A stretch of 30,565 nucleotides of DNA from an uncultured Collinsella sp. (GTDB taxonomy: Bacteria > Actinomycetota > Coriobacteriia > Coriobacteriales > Coriobacteriaceae), in contig UQKV01000024.1 of assembly GCA_900541665.1 (NCBI GenBank), positions 1 through 30,565 of the forward strand, written 5' to 3'. Within the stretch, counting starts at the first letter, position 1. The number at the start of each line of letters is the position of its first letter. Below are positions 15,675 to 22,870 of this stretch, piece after piece. A model generated the notes under the pieces. That model searched no databases. It saw only the letters and a program-made list of their open reading frames with translations, and was not told the origin of the DNA. The position numbers and the translations under genes were made by a program.

Positions 15675-17087
15675 TTATACCTCGTCGTCCTCGTGCAGAC
15701 GGCGGCGATAATCGGCGGCCCAGCCCTCAATGTTTACCTGACGGGCGCGGCCCAGGCCGAGCGCGTCAGCCGGGACCGGCTCGGTGATGACGGAGCCGGC
15801 GGCCACGAGCGCGCCGTCGCCGATCTGGGCGGGTGCGACCATCATGGTGTCGGAGCCGATGAAGGCATCCTTGCCGATGACAGTCTTGTGCTTGTGCACG
15901 CCGTCGTAGTTGCAGGTGATGGAGCCGGCGCCCACGTTGACGCCGGGGCCCATGGTGGTGTCGCCGATGTAGGACAGGTGCGGCACCTTGGAGCCCTCGC
16001 CGATCGTGGACTTCTTGATCTCCACGTGCGTGCCGGCCTTGGAGCCGTCGAGCATGTGGGTGCCCGGGCGCAGGTAGGCGCGCGGGCCACAGTCGACGCC
16101 GTTCTCGATGACAGCCTCGATGGCGATGGTCTCATCGATGGTGCAGCCGCTGCCGACGGTGGTGTCGGTGAGGCGACTGTTGGGGCCGAGCTGGCACTCC
16201 TCGCCCACGGTGACGTGGCCGATCAGGTGCGTCTGCGGCCACACGACGGTGTCGCGGCCGATAACGGCATCGGGGCCGATCCAGGCCTGCGTGGGGTCGA
16301 TGAAGGTAACGCCCTCGGCCATCCAGTGCTCGTTGATGCGGTCGCGCGCGATAGCGGTGAGCTGCGCGAGCTGGATGCGGCTGTTGACGCCCAGGCCATC
16401 GCGGTAGTCATCGCAGTGGAAGATGGAGACGGCCTGGCCGTGGCTTTTGAGAATCTCGAGCATGTCGGGCAGGTAGTACTCGGATTGCGCGTTGTCGTTG
16501 CCGATCTCGTTAATGTGGGCGGCGAGCTGCGCGCCGTCGAAGGCGTAGCAGCCGGCGTTGCACTCCAGCAGCGTGGCGGCCTGCTCGGGCGTGCAGTCCT
16601 TCTGCTCGATGATGCGCTCGATCTGGCCGTCGGCGCCCAGCTTGATGCGGCCGTAGCCGAAAGGATCGGGCGGGGTCATGGTCATGACGGTGCAGGCGAG
16701 CTCGCCGGTGGCGACGGTCTGCGCGAACTTGGCGACGGTGTCGGCGGTGATGAGCGGCAAGTCGCCGTTGAGCACGACGACCGGGCCCTCGGTGATGCCG
16801 CAGGCCTCGAGTGCGACCTTCACGGCGTGACCGGTGCCAAGGCGCTCGGTCTGCTCGACGCACTCGACCTTGGTGGCGCTGCTGGCGTAGGCGCCGTCGA
16901 TCAGGGCGCGCATCTCGTCGGCGTGGCTGCCGATGACGACCACGACGCGGCTGCAGCCGGCCTTGATGGTAGCGTCGACGATCCACTGGACCATGGGCTT
17001 GCCCAGGATCTTGTGCGAAACCTTGCAGTGGTTCGACTTCATGCGGGTGCCCTCGCCGGCAGCGAGGATAATTGCGGTTGCGTCCAT
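15675..17087 (-). CDS. glmU: Bifunctional UDP-N-acetylglucosamine pyrophosphorylase / glucosamine-1-phosphate N-acetyltransferase
   Basis: 470 residues from the ATG at 17087, which has AGGAG upstream; the longer open frame to 17294 lacks a ribosome binding site and family similarity. The N-terminal uridylyltransferase domain (about 1-230) shows the nucleotide-binding loop ILAAGEGTRMKS and VSHKILGKPMVQW. The C-terminal left-handed beta-helix acetyltransferase shows hexapeptide repeats and the conserved block GTHVEIKKSTIG, then GAGSITCNYDGVHKHKT. It makes UDP-GlcNAc for peptidoglycan. The start region faces the divergent ECF operon (17088-17283), a 196-bp gap in which I see no riboswitch or clear promoter. 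Confidence 0.95.
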   Translation of the reverse strand: MDATAIILAAGEGTRMKSNHCKVSHKILGKPMVQWIVDATIKAGCSRVVVVIGSHADEMRALIDGAYASSATKVECVEQTERLGTGHAVKVALEACGITEGPVVVLNGDLPLITADTVAKFAQTVATGELACTVMTMTPPDPFGYGRIKLGADGQIERIIEQKDCTPEQAATLLECNAGCYAFDGAQLAAHINEIGNDNAQSEYYLPDMLEILKSHGQAVSIFHCDDYRDGLGVNSRIQLAQLTAIARDRINEHWMAEGVTFIDPTQAWIGPDAVIGRDTVVWPQTHLIGHVTVGEECQLGPNSRLTDTTVGSGCTIDETIAIEAVIENGVDCGPRAYLRPGTHMLDGSKAGTHVEIKKSTIGEGSKVPHLSYIGDTTMGPGVNVGAGSITCNYDGVHKHKTVIGKDAFIGSDTMMVAPAQIGDGALVAAGSVITEPVPADALGLGRARQVNIEGWAADYRRRLHEDDEV

Positions 17088-17283
17088 GTGATCTCCTGTT
17101 ACGTTATAGAGACGTGTGTTTGGAAACGATACACGGCGCAATATGATACCGCAGGCATATGTTGAGCGCGTAACGATTGGCGCATTGCCGCTGATGTCGG
17201 TGCCGCCGGCGTGGTGTTTGCGCTGGTTGTGCATGGCGTCGGCGCTGCGGCGTTGGCGTTTGAGCGAGGGATGGGAGGTGCCC

Positions 17284-18171
17284 GTGGATATCATGCGAGA
17301 GGAATCGGGCCACGAGCCCGTCGCGGCATTTTCGATGTCGCATCCGGCGGTGCCGGCGCTCTACATGGTGCTGACGCTGGGACTCACCATGTTCTCGATG
17401 CAGCCGGTGCTGATTGCACTGTCGCTTGCGGGCGGGTTGGCGTACGGGTTTGCGATGCGCGGCGCCGCGCGTACGTTGGGGGCGCTTCGCTGGCAGCTGC
17501 CGGTGATCTTGATCATCGCGGTGCTCAATCCGCTGTTTAGCGCCTCGGGCTCGACGGAGCTGTTCCGTATTGGCATGCGTGCGGTGTATTTGGAGAGTAT
17601 GGTATACGGCCTGTGCATGGGCGGGTTGTTTGTGGCGAGCGTACTGTGGTTTGAGGCCGCGGCGTCGATGCTTGGCTACGACAAGGTGCTCGCGCTGCTG
17701 GGTAATGCCGCGCCGGTGATCGCGCTCATGATCTCGATGTGCATGCGGCTTATCCCGCAGTTTTTGCGTCGCGGTCGTACGGTGATGGCGGTGCAGGATG
17801 CGATTGATGTGCCGGGCCGCGTGCCGGCCGACCCCGTGCGCTCGCGCCTGCGGGCATCGAGTGTGTTGATGGGTTGGGGCATGGAAGATTCGCTGGAGCG
17901 CGCGGACGCGATGCGCTCGCGCGGGTGGGGTGCCGCGACGCGTCGTACGACGTATGCGCGGTATCGACTGGGGCGCAGCGACGTTGCCGCGTTGGTGGGG
18001 CTTGCGCTGTTTGGCGTGGTCACGGTGACAGTGGCGTGGACCGCGACGACGCAGTATTCGTTTTATCCTCAGCTCTTGGTGCCGGCGCCGTGGCCGGGCT
18101 ATGTTGTGTACGCTGCCTGGATGGTGCTGCCTTGCGCGTTGCACGCGAGTGATGAGAAGAGGTTTGGCTGA
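17284..18171 (+). CDS. ecfT: ECF transporter transmembrane component T
   Basis: 295 residues from a GTG start at 17284, chosen because GGGAGG (17273-17278) lies 5 nt upstream; the next ATG (17293) is 14 nt away and the preceding open frame shows no conserved features. Several membrane segments are visible (for example VLIALSLAGGLAYGF, VILIIAVLNPLF, DVAALVGLALFGVVTVTVAW). The cytoplasmic coupling helices contain RADAMRSRGWG, matching the Ala-Arg-Gly-type motif by which T components bind the ATPases. It is the first gene of a three-gene transporter operon; its stop overlaps the next start (TGATG). Confidence 0.88.
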   Translation: MDIMREESGHEPVAAFSMSHPAVPALYMVLTLGLTMFSMQPVLIALSLAGGLAYGFAMRGAARTLGALRWQLPVILIIAVLNPLFSASGSTELFRIGMRAVYLESMVYGLCMGGLFVASVLWFEAAASMLGYDKVLALLGNAAPVIALMISMCMRLIPQFLRRGRTVMAVQDAIDVPGRVPADPVRSRLRASSVLMGWGMEDSLERADAMRSRGWGAATRRTTYARYRLGRSDVAALVGLALFGVVTVTVAWTATTQYSFYPQLLVPAPWPGYVVYAAWMVLPCALHASDEKRFG

Positions 18172-19814
18172 TGGCTCGGTTGGATAGGGGCCCGGTGTCG
18201 GGCGCGGCGTGCGGCCCGGATATGCCGGCGATTGAGGTGCGGAGCCTGAGCTTTGCCTACCCCGATGCTGATGCAGCGGTGCTCGAGGGGCTCGACTGGT
18301 CTGTTTCCCAAGGTGCATTTGCGCTGCTTGTTGGCGGTACCGGATCGGGTAAGTCGACGCTGCTGTCGCTGCTCAAACCCGAGATCGCTCCGGCGGGCGA
18401 GCGCACTGGCGAACTGCGCGTGCTGGGCGAGAACGTCGCCGACATGGATGTGCGGGCATCGGCGGAGCGCGTGGGCTATGTGTTCCAGGATCCCGAGAAC
18501 CAGATCGTGTGCGAAACCGTGTGGCACGAGATGGCGTTTGGCCTGGAAAACTTGGGGCTAGCGCGTGATGAGATGCGCCGTCGCGTATCTGAGACCAGCT
18601 ATTTCTTTGGGCTGGAAGATTGGCTTCACCGCGATACTGACACGCTTTCGGGCGGTCGCAAACAGTTGCTGTCGTTGGCGGCCGTTCTGACGCTGCGCCC
18701 GCGCGTGCTGCTGCTCGACGAGCCCACGTCTCAGCTTGATCCGGTTGCGGAGAAGAATTTCCTGCACGCGCTGTTTCGTGTGAATCGCGAGCTGGGCTGC
18801 ACGGTTGTTGTGGCGACGCATCAGCCGCGCCCAATGCTCGAATACGCGACGTGTGCGTACCGGATTGAGGGCGGTCGCGTGCGCGAGGTGGCGGATATGG
18901 CTTCCTTGGGACGCCGAGAACCGCTGTTTTCCGATGACATGTTGGGGTGGGGTGCCATCCGATGTGCAAAAAACGGAGTGTTCAGCAGGCGTGAGGACAA
19001 TTTGGGCTCTCTGGAGCCGCCCGGGGACGTATCGAGCGCGAAAAAAAGTTCGGAATTGGACAAATCGTCCGAATTTGTGGCGCAAACGTCGCTCGAGAAC
19101 GGCTCGGAAGCCTTCTCGCGCACGGATGGAAGCAGAATACTCCAAAAAATGCACGGCGGGTCGGCTACCACCCTGTCGGAAGGCTGGTTTCGCTACGATC
19201 GAGCGTCCGGCTGGGTGCTGCGTGGGCTCGATGCGTCGTTTTCGGCTGGCGCGGTGCATGCGGTTGTGGGCGGTAACGGCTGCGGCAAGTCGACGATGCT
19301 TTCGGTGCTGGCCAAGACTGCCAAGCTGCAGCGTGGTCGTATGGTGCGCGGGGCGGCCTCGGCTGCGCTGCTGCCGCAGAACCCCAAGGCCCTGCTGCTT
19401 GCCGAGACGGTGCGCGACGAGCTGATGGAATGGGCCTCGACCTGCGGATATGACGAGAACTTGGCGCGGGAGCGTGCGGCGCAACTGGGATTAGACGGCC
19501 TGGAGGCGCGCCACCCCTACGACCTCTCGGGCGGACAGCGCCAGCTGCTTGCACTGGCAAAGCTGCTGCTGATCGGCCCCGAGCTGCTGCTGCTTGACGA
19601 GCCCACGAAGGGCTTGGACCTGGAGAGCCGTCGCATCATCGCCCGCGCCCTGCGTGACCATGTGAAGGCTGGCGGCACCGTCATCATGGCTACGCACGAT
19701 TTGGACTTTGCCGAGCAGGTAGCCGACGACGTCGCCATGATGTTTGACGGCGAGATTGCCTGCATGGAGCCCCCGGCCGACTTCTTTGCCGACAACGTGT
19801 TCTATAGGGCGTGA
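18171..19814 (+). CDS. ecfA: ECF transporter ATPase, fused double ABC domain
   Basis: 547 residues holding two complete ABC ATPase domains that are usually two separate proteins. Domain 1 (about 20-255) has Walker A GGTGSGKST (55-63), Q-loop FQDPENQ, signature LSGGRKQ (159-165) and Walker B VLLLDEPT (179-186). Domain 2 (about 335-540) has GGNGCGKST (367-375), signature LSGGQRQ (452-458) and LLLLDEPT (472-479). They power vitamin uptake through EcfT and the S component. The start overlaps the EcfT stop. The linker (about 258-333) is long, polar and unlike the rest; its DNA (18964-19154) has imperfect terminal inverted repeats and looks like an inserted intergenic repeat kept in frame. Confidence 0.92.
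   Translation: MARLDRGPVSGAACGPDMPAIEVRSLSFAYPDADAAVLEGLDWSVSQGAFALLVGGTGSGKSTLLSLLKPEIAPAGERTGELRVLGENVADMDVRASAERVGYVFQDPENQIVCETVWHEMAFGLENLGLARDEMRRRVSETSYFFGLEDWLHRDTDTLSGGRKQLLSLAAVLTLRPRVLLLDEPTSQLDPVAEKNFLHALFRVNRELGCTVVVATHQPRPMLEYATCAYRIEGGRVREVADMASLGRREPLFSDDMLGWGAIRCAKNGVFSRREDNLGSLEPPGDVSSAKKSSELDKSSEFVAQTSLENGSEAFSRTDGSRILQKMHGGSATTLSEGWFRYDRASGWVLRGLDASFSAGAVHAVVGGNGCGKSTMLSVLAKTAKLQRGRMVRGAASAALLPQNPKALLLAETVRDELMEWASTCGYDENLARERAAQLGLDGLEARHPYDLSGGQRQLLALAKLLLIGPELLLLDEPTKGLDLESRRIIARALRDHVKAGGTVIMATHDLDFAEQVADDVAMMFDGEIACMEPPADFFADNVFYRA
18964..19154. repeat. Candidate repeat element inside the ATPase linker
   Basis: GTGCAAAAAACGGAGTGTTC (18964-18983) and GAATACTCCAAAAAATGCAC (19135-19154) are imperfect terminal inverted repeats: GTGCA and GGAGTnTTC pair, while the A-tracts between them do not. 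Inside are smaller dyads, including TTCGGA...TCCGAA. The 191-bp segment codes for the unconserved polar linker between the two ABC domains. Confidence 0.5.
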
Positions 19815-19818
19815 TGGG

Positions 19819-20532
19819 ATGACGGACTGTCGTTTCTCGCGCTTGCTTGCAAAACTGGAGGTCCCGCTGTTGTTGGCGGTGCCGGCGGTGATGGCTGCGG
19901 CGTTGCTGTCGGGTGTTGGGCAGGCAGCGTTGGCCATGCTGGTTGTGGTGACGCTGGTGCTTGCGCTGTTCTTTGTGGGTTACGAGGCATCTCGTCCGGG
20001 TTTGCGCCAGATTATGCCAACGCTGGTGCTGGCGGCGCTGGCGGCGGCGGGGCGCATCCTGTTTGGGCTCATTCCTGACTTTAAACCGGTGAGCGCTATC
20101 GCCATTATCGCGGGGGCGACGCTTGGCCGTCGCAATGGTTTTATGGTTGGCGCGCTGGCGGCGCTGACCAGCAATTTCTTTTTTGGGCAGGGCATGTGGA
20201 CGCCGTGGCAGATGTATGCCTGGGGGCTCGTGGGATACGTTGGCGGTGCGCTGTCGTATGTGGGTGCATTCGACCGCGCCGATGGCACCGTGCGCATGCC
20301 GGCGCTACTGACCTACGGCTTTGCTTCGGGTTTGCTGTACGGCGTGGTGATCAACGCGTATGACATCATTGGATTTGTACAGCCGCTTACTTGGGCGGGT
20401 GCCGTGGCGCGTCTTGCCACGGCAGTGCCGTTCGATATCACACACGGTCTCGCGACCTGCGTGTTTTTGGCTGCCTTGTACAAGCCTTGGTGCCGTCGCA
20501 TCAACCGCGTCGTCGTGAAATACGGACTGTAG
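19819..20532 (+). CDS. ECF transporter S (substrate-binding) component
   Basis: 237 residues from the ATG at 19819, 4 nt after the ATPase stop. About six hydrophobic segments fill the protein, and the central conserved stretch contains IAIIAGATLGRRNGFMVGAL, NFFFGQGMWTPWQM and the glycine-rich GLVGYVGGALSYVG. Such motifs are found in predicted ECF S components, and the WTPWQM region recalls CbrT-like cobalamin transporters, but the substrate assignment is a weak inference. As last gene of the T-A-S operon it is probably a dedicated partner of this module. Codon use is like its neighbours. Confidence 0.8.
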   Translation: MTDCRFSRLLAKLEVPLLLAVPAVMAAALLSGVGQAALAMLVVVTLVLALFFVGYEASRPGLRQIMPTLVLAALAAAGRILFGLIPDFKPVSAIAIIAGATLGRRNGFMVGALAALTSNFFFGQGMWTPWQMYAWGLVGYVGGALSYVGAFDRADGTVRMPALLTYGFASGLLYGVVINAYDIIGFVQPLTWAGAVARLATAVPFDITHGLATCVFLAALYKPWCRRINRVVVKYGL

Positions 20533-20571
20533 GGCTAGTTGCGCCGAGGCGGGAATCAATACTGCCAAAGT

Positions 20572-20739
20572 GCCATTTTAAAACTATGCCGGTTTACGGG
20601 GCTAGATTAGCACAGGCAGACCATACCAGTTTTTTTCGAAATAGAGCAAGCCGTTCACCTGCGGTTTTATTATCTCGGAATTGTGTATGGTTGGGGGTTC
20701 GCGATTCAGCCCCGTAAACCGGCATAGTTTTGGAATGGC
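20572..20739. repeat. Foldback element 1 (32-bp arms)
   Basis: Positions 20572-20603 and 20708-20739 are inverted repeats of 32 bp with two mismatches (core ACTATGCCGGTTTACGGGG), separated by 104 bp. The interior has a shorter complementary stretch (ACCATAC/GTATGGT) and the motif ACCTGCGGTTTT (20657-20668), also found in the centre of foldback 2. No coding capacity is credible. It may also terminate the ECF operon. Confidence 0.8.
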
Positions 20740-20833
20740 GGCTGATACGACGGGCATCGTGGCCCCCAGAGAGCCAAATTGATCCATTTTCTTCCGTCTC
20801 CAGATGTCCCCAGGAAATCAGTTGACGGCGCTT

Positions 20834-20993
20834 GCCACGAAACTGGCCCATCTACTACGTTTAGCTTGATACCCCCGACCATGACCGCGTTTTATGAAAA
20901 ACCGCAGGCTTTCTACCTGCGGTTTTCTTTTTGCGTTGTTCGCTGTGGTTGAGGGTAGTGGCTTAAACGTAGTAGATGGGCTGGTTTCGTGGC
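20834..20993. repeat. Foldback element 2 (30-bp arms)
   Basis: Positions 20834-20863 and 20964-20993 are inverted repeats of 30 bp with two mismatches (core CATCTACTACGTTTA), separated by 100 bp. The core carries ACCTGCGGTTTT (20915-20926), shared with foldback 1. The arm sequence differs from foldback 1. Both elements are followed by a related TGATCC...CGTC motif (20780-20798 and 21031-21049). Confidence 0.8.
20898..20931 (+). terminator. Terminator-like hairpin in the core of foldback 2
   Basis: AAAACCGCAGG (20898-20908) pairs perfectly with CCTGCGGTTTT (20916-20926) around a 7-base loop and is followed by CTTTTT. On sequence it is a good bidirectional terminator. Confidence 0.7.
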
Positions 20994-21068
20994 GGACGGG
21001 GTCACGCGGGCGCCCTTGCGCGGGCAAAAGTGATCCGTATTCCTTCGTCCCCGGGGATCATTTGGGGG

Positions 21069-21887
21069 CTAGAGCTCTAGCGTGAGGGTGACGGGGCAGT
21101 GGTCGCTGCCGAAGATGTCGCCGCGGATGCCGGTGTCGCGTACGTTGTCGGCGATTGCGTCGCTTACCAGGAAGTAGTCGATGCGCCAGCCTGCGTTGTT
21201 CTTGCGGGCATTAAAGCGGTAGCTCCACCAGCTGTAGACGCCCTCGACGTCGGGGTTTGCCGCGCGCCAGGTATCGGTAAACCCGGCGTTGAGCAGCTCG
21301 GTAAACTTGCCGCGCTCTTCGTCCGAAAAGCCTGCGTTGCCGCGGTTGGACTTGGGGTTCTTAAGGTCGATCTCTTCGTGCGCCACGTTAAAGTCGCCGC
21401 AGGTTACGACGGGCTTGCCGGTTTCGTGCTCAAGCGCGCTCAAAAAGCCGCGATAGGCATCATCCCAGGCCATGCGCACATCGATGCGCGCGAGCTCATT
21501 TTGGGCGTTGGGCGTATAGACGTCGACAAACCAAAACTTGTCGAACTCGAGTGCGCAGACGCGGCCCTCGGTTGCGGCTTGGGCGACGAGTACGGCCGCC
21601 TCGCCCTCGCCGGCGTAGGGTAGCAGCGCGTCGGCGTGCAGCACGCGCTGCGGTTCCTGGCGGCTAAAGACCGCGGTGCCCGAATAGCCTTTACGCTCGG
21701 CGTAGCTCCAGGTTTGGTGATAGCCGGGCAGGTCAATATCAACCTGGCCTTCTTGCAACTTGGTTTCTTGCAGCGCCAGGACATCGACATCGAGTTCCTG
21801 CGCGATTTGAATAAAGCTCGGGTCCTTTTTGAGCACGGCGCGCAGGCCGTTAACGTTCCACGAGGCAAAGGTGTAAGTCTGAGGCAT
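21069..21887 (-). CDS. xthA: Exodeoxyribonuclease III (AP endonuclease family)
   Basis: 272 residues. It acts in base excision repair, cutting at abasic sites and degrading from 3' ends. Family motifs are all visible: SWNVNGLRA near the N-terminus, LQETKLQ with the metal-binding glutamate, CGDFNVAHEEIDL, GWRIDYFLVS and the C-terminal GSDHCPV with the catalytic histidine. The ATG at 21887 is preceded by AAAGGA at 5 nt. Length is normal for the ExoA/XthA group. It is divergent from the Sir2 gene over a 135-bp gap in which I see no clear promoter boxes. Confidence 0.95.
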   Translation of the reverse strand: MPQTYTFASWNVNGLRAVLKKDPSFIQIAQELDVDVLALQETKLQEGQVDIDLPGYHQTWSYAERKGYSGTAVFSRQEPQRVLHADALLPYAGEGEAAVLVAQAATEGRVCALEFDKFWFVDVYTPNAQNELARIDVRMAWDDAYRGFLSALEHETGKPVVTCGDFNVAHEEIDLKNPKSNRGNAGFSDEERGKFTELLNAGFTDTWRAANPDVEGVYSWWSYRFNARKNNAGWRIDYFLVSDAIADNVRDTGIRGDIFGSDHCPVTLTLEL

Positions 21888-22022
21888 GGTGTCCTTTCGA
21901 CGGGGTTGGCAGGCTTAAGATTAACGCAACAAGGGCGGGGTGGGCTCCGTGCATGCTGACTTAAAGGCCGCATGCTGGGACGTCGCCCAACGCTACCCGA
22001 CCAACAAGGACGGAGAACTCAT

Positions 22023-22775
22023 ATGACGCAGGCAATAACGGATCCCAAGCAGGCCTCCGCCGCGCTGGCGGAGCTGTTCGGCACCCACAAGCGCGTGGTC
22101 TTCTTTGGCGGCGCGGGTGTTTCCACGGCAAGTGGCATCCCCGATTTCCGCAGCATGGACGGCCTGTATCACCAGCAGTTTGCCTATCCGCCCGAGACCA
22201 TGCTGTCGCATAGCTTTTACGAGGCGCATCCGGCCGAGTTCTTCGACTTTTACCGCACCAAGATGATCTCGCTTGGCGCCAAGCCCAACCGCTGCCACAC
22301 CAAGCTGGCCGAGCTGGAGCGCGCCGGTAAGCTTGATGCCGTGGTGACGCAAAATATCGACGGCCTGCATCAGATGGCCGGCTCACAGCGCGTGTTCGAG
22401 CTGCACGGATCGGTCCATCGCAACATTTGCCAGTCGTGCGGCGCGGTCTATAGCGCCGAGTGGATTTGCTCGCGCGAGCACGAGGATGCCGCGGGCGTGC
22501 CTGCGTGCCCCGCGTGCGGCGGCCGCATCAAGCCCGATGTAGTGCTCTACGAAGAGCCGCTTGACGAGCATGTGTTGACCGGTGCCGTTGCCGCCATCGC
22601 CGCGGCCGATGCCCTCATTGTGGGCGGGACCTCGCTCGTGGTGTATCCGGCGGCAGGCCTTACGCGATACTTTACCGGCGATACGCTGGCCATATGCAAC
22701 CTTGCTCCCACCGATCAGGATGCAAATGCCGACCTGCTGATTTCTTGCGACATCGCGGCCGCGTTTGCGTTCTAG
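22023..22775 (+). CDS. cobB: Sir2-family NAD-dependent protein deacylase
   Basis: 250 residues from the ATG at 22023, preceded by GGAG about 8 nt upstream; a longer frame to 21972 lacks support. NAD-binding GGAGVSTASGIPDFRS (29-44), TQNIDGLH (109-116), catalytic H128 in ELHGS, and a zinc ribbon with C136, C139, C162 and C165 are present, followed by VGGTSLVVYPAAG. It removes acyl groups from lysines using NAD. The family includes deacetylases and desuccinylases; the diagnostic Tyr/Arg pair of desuccinylases is not clear here, so acyl preference is open. The gene symbol is by family only. Confidence 0.92.
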   Translation: MTQAITDPKQASAALAELFGTHKRVVFFGGAGVSTASGIPDFRSMDGLYHQQFAYPPETMLSHSFYEAHPAEFFDFYRTKMISLGAKPNRCHTKLAELERAGKLDAVVTQNIDGLHQMAGSQRVFELHGSVHRNICQSCGAVYSAEWICSREHEDAAGVPACPACGGRIKPDVVLYEEPLDEHVLTGAVAAIAAADALIVGGTSLVVYPAAGLTRYFTGDTLAICNLAPTDQDANADLLISCDIAAAFAF

Positions 22776-22789
22776 CCCGCGCGCGCGGA

Positions 22790-22848
22790 TACAATAGAAA
22801 GACTGAGTGCAAAGCGACCCCGCCGCCAGCTCCCCAAGCTCGGCGGCG
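22790..22848 (+). promoter_or_regulatory. Candidate promoter and leader hairpin of the folP-folK gene
   Basis: A TACAAT hexamer (22790-22795) sits 75 bp upstream of the start at 22871, with TTGCGT 19 bp further upstream as a poor -35. The leader then contains a hairpin, CGCCGCC (22821-22827) with GGCGGCG (22842-22848), which could equally be the terminator of the Sir2 gene, although the T-tract is short. Confidence 0.35.
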
Positions 22849-22870
22849 TGGGCATTTTAGGAGGATGTTC

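Noticed and set aside
15660..17165. 501-codon plus-strand open frame opposite glmU
   Set aside because: Antisense shadow; the product is repetitive Gly/Ala/Asp/Val-rich sequence without family motifs.
17116..17283. Longer N-terminus for EcfT
   Set aside because: No ribosome binding site and no family-like residues; the GTG at 17284 is well placed behind GGGAGG.
17088..17283. Riboswitch (for example cobalamin) before the ECF operon
   Set aside because: No conserved riboswitch boxes can be seen in this 196-bp divergent region.
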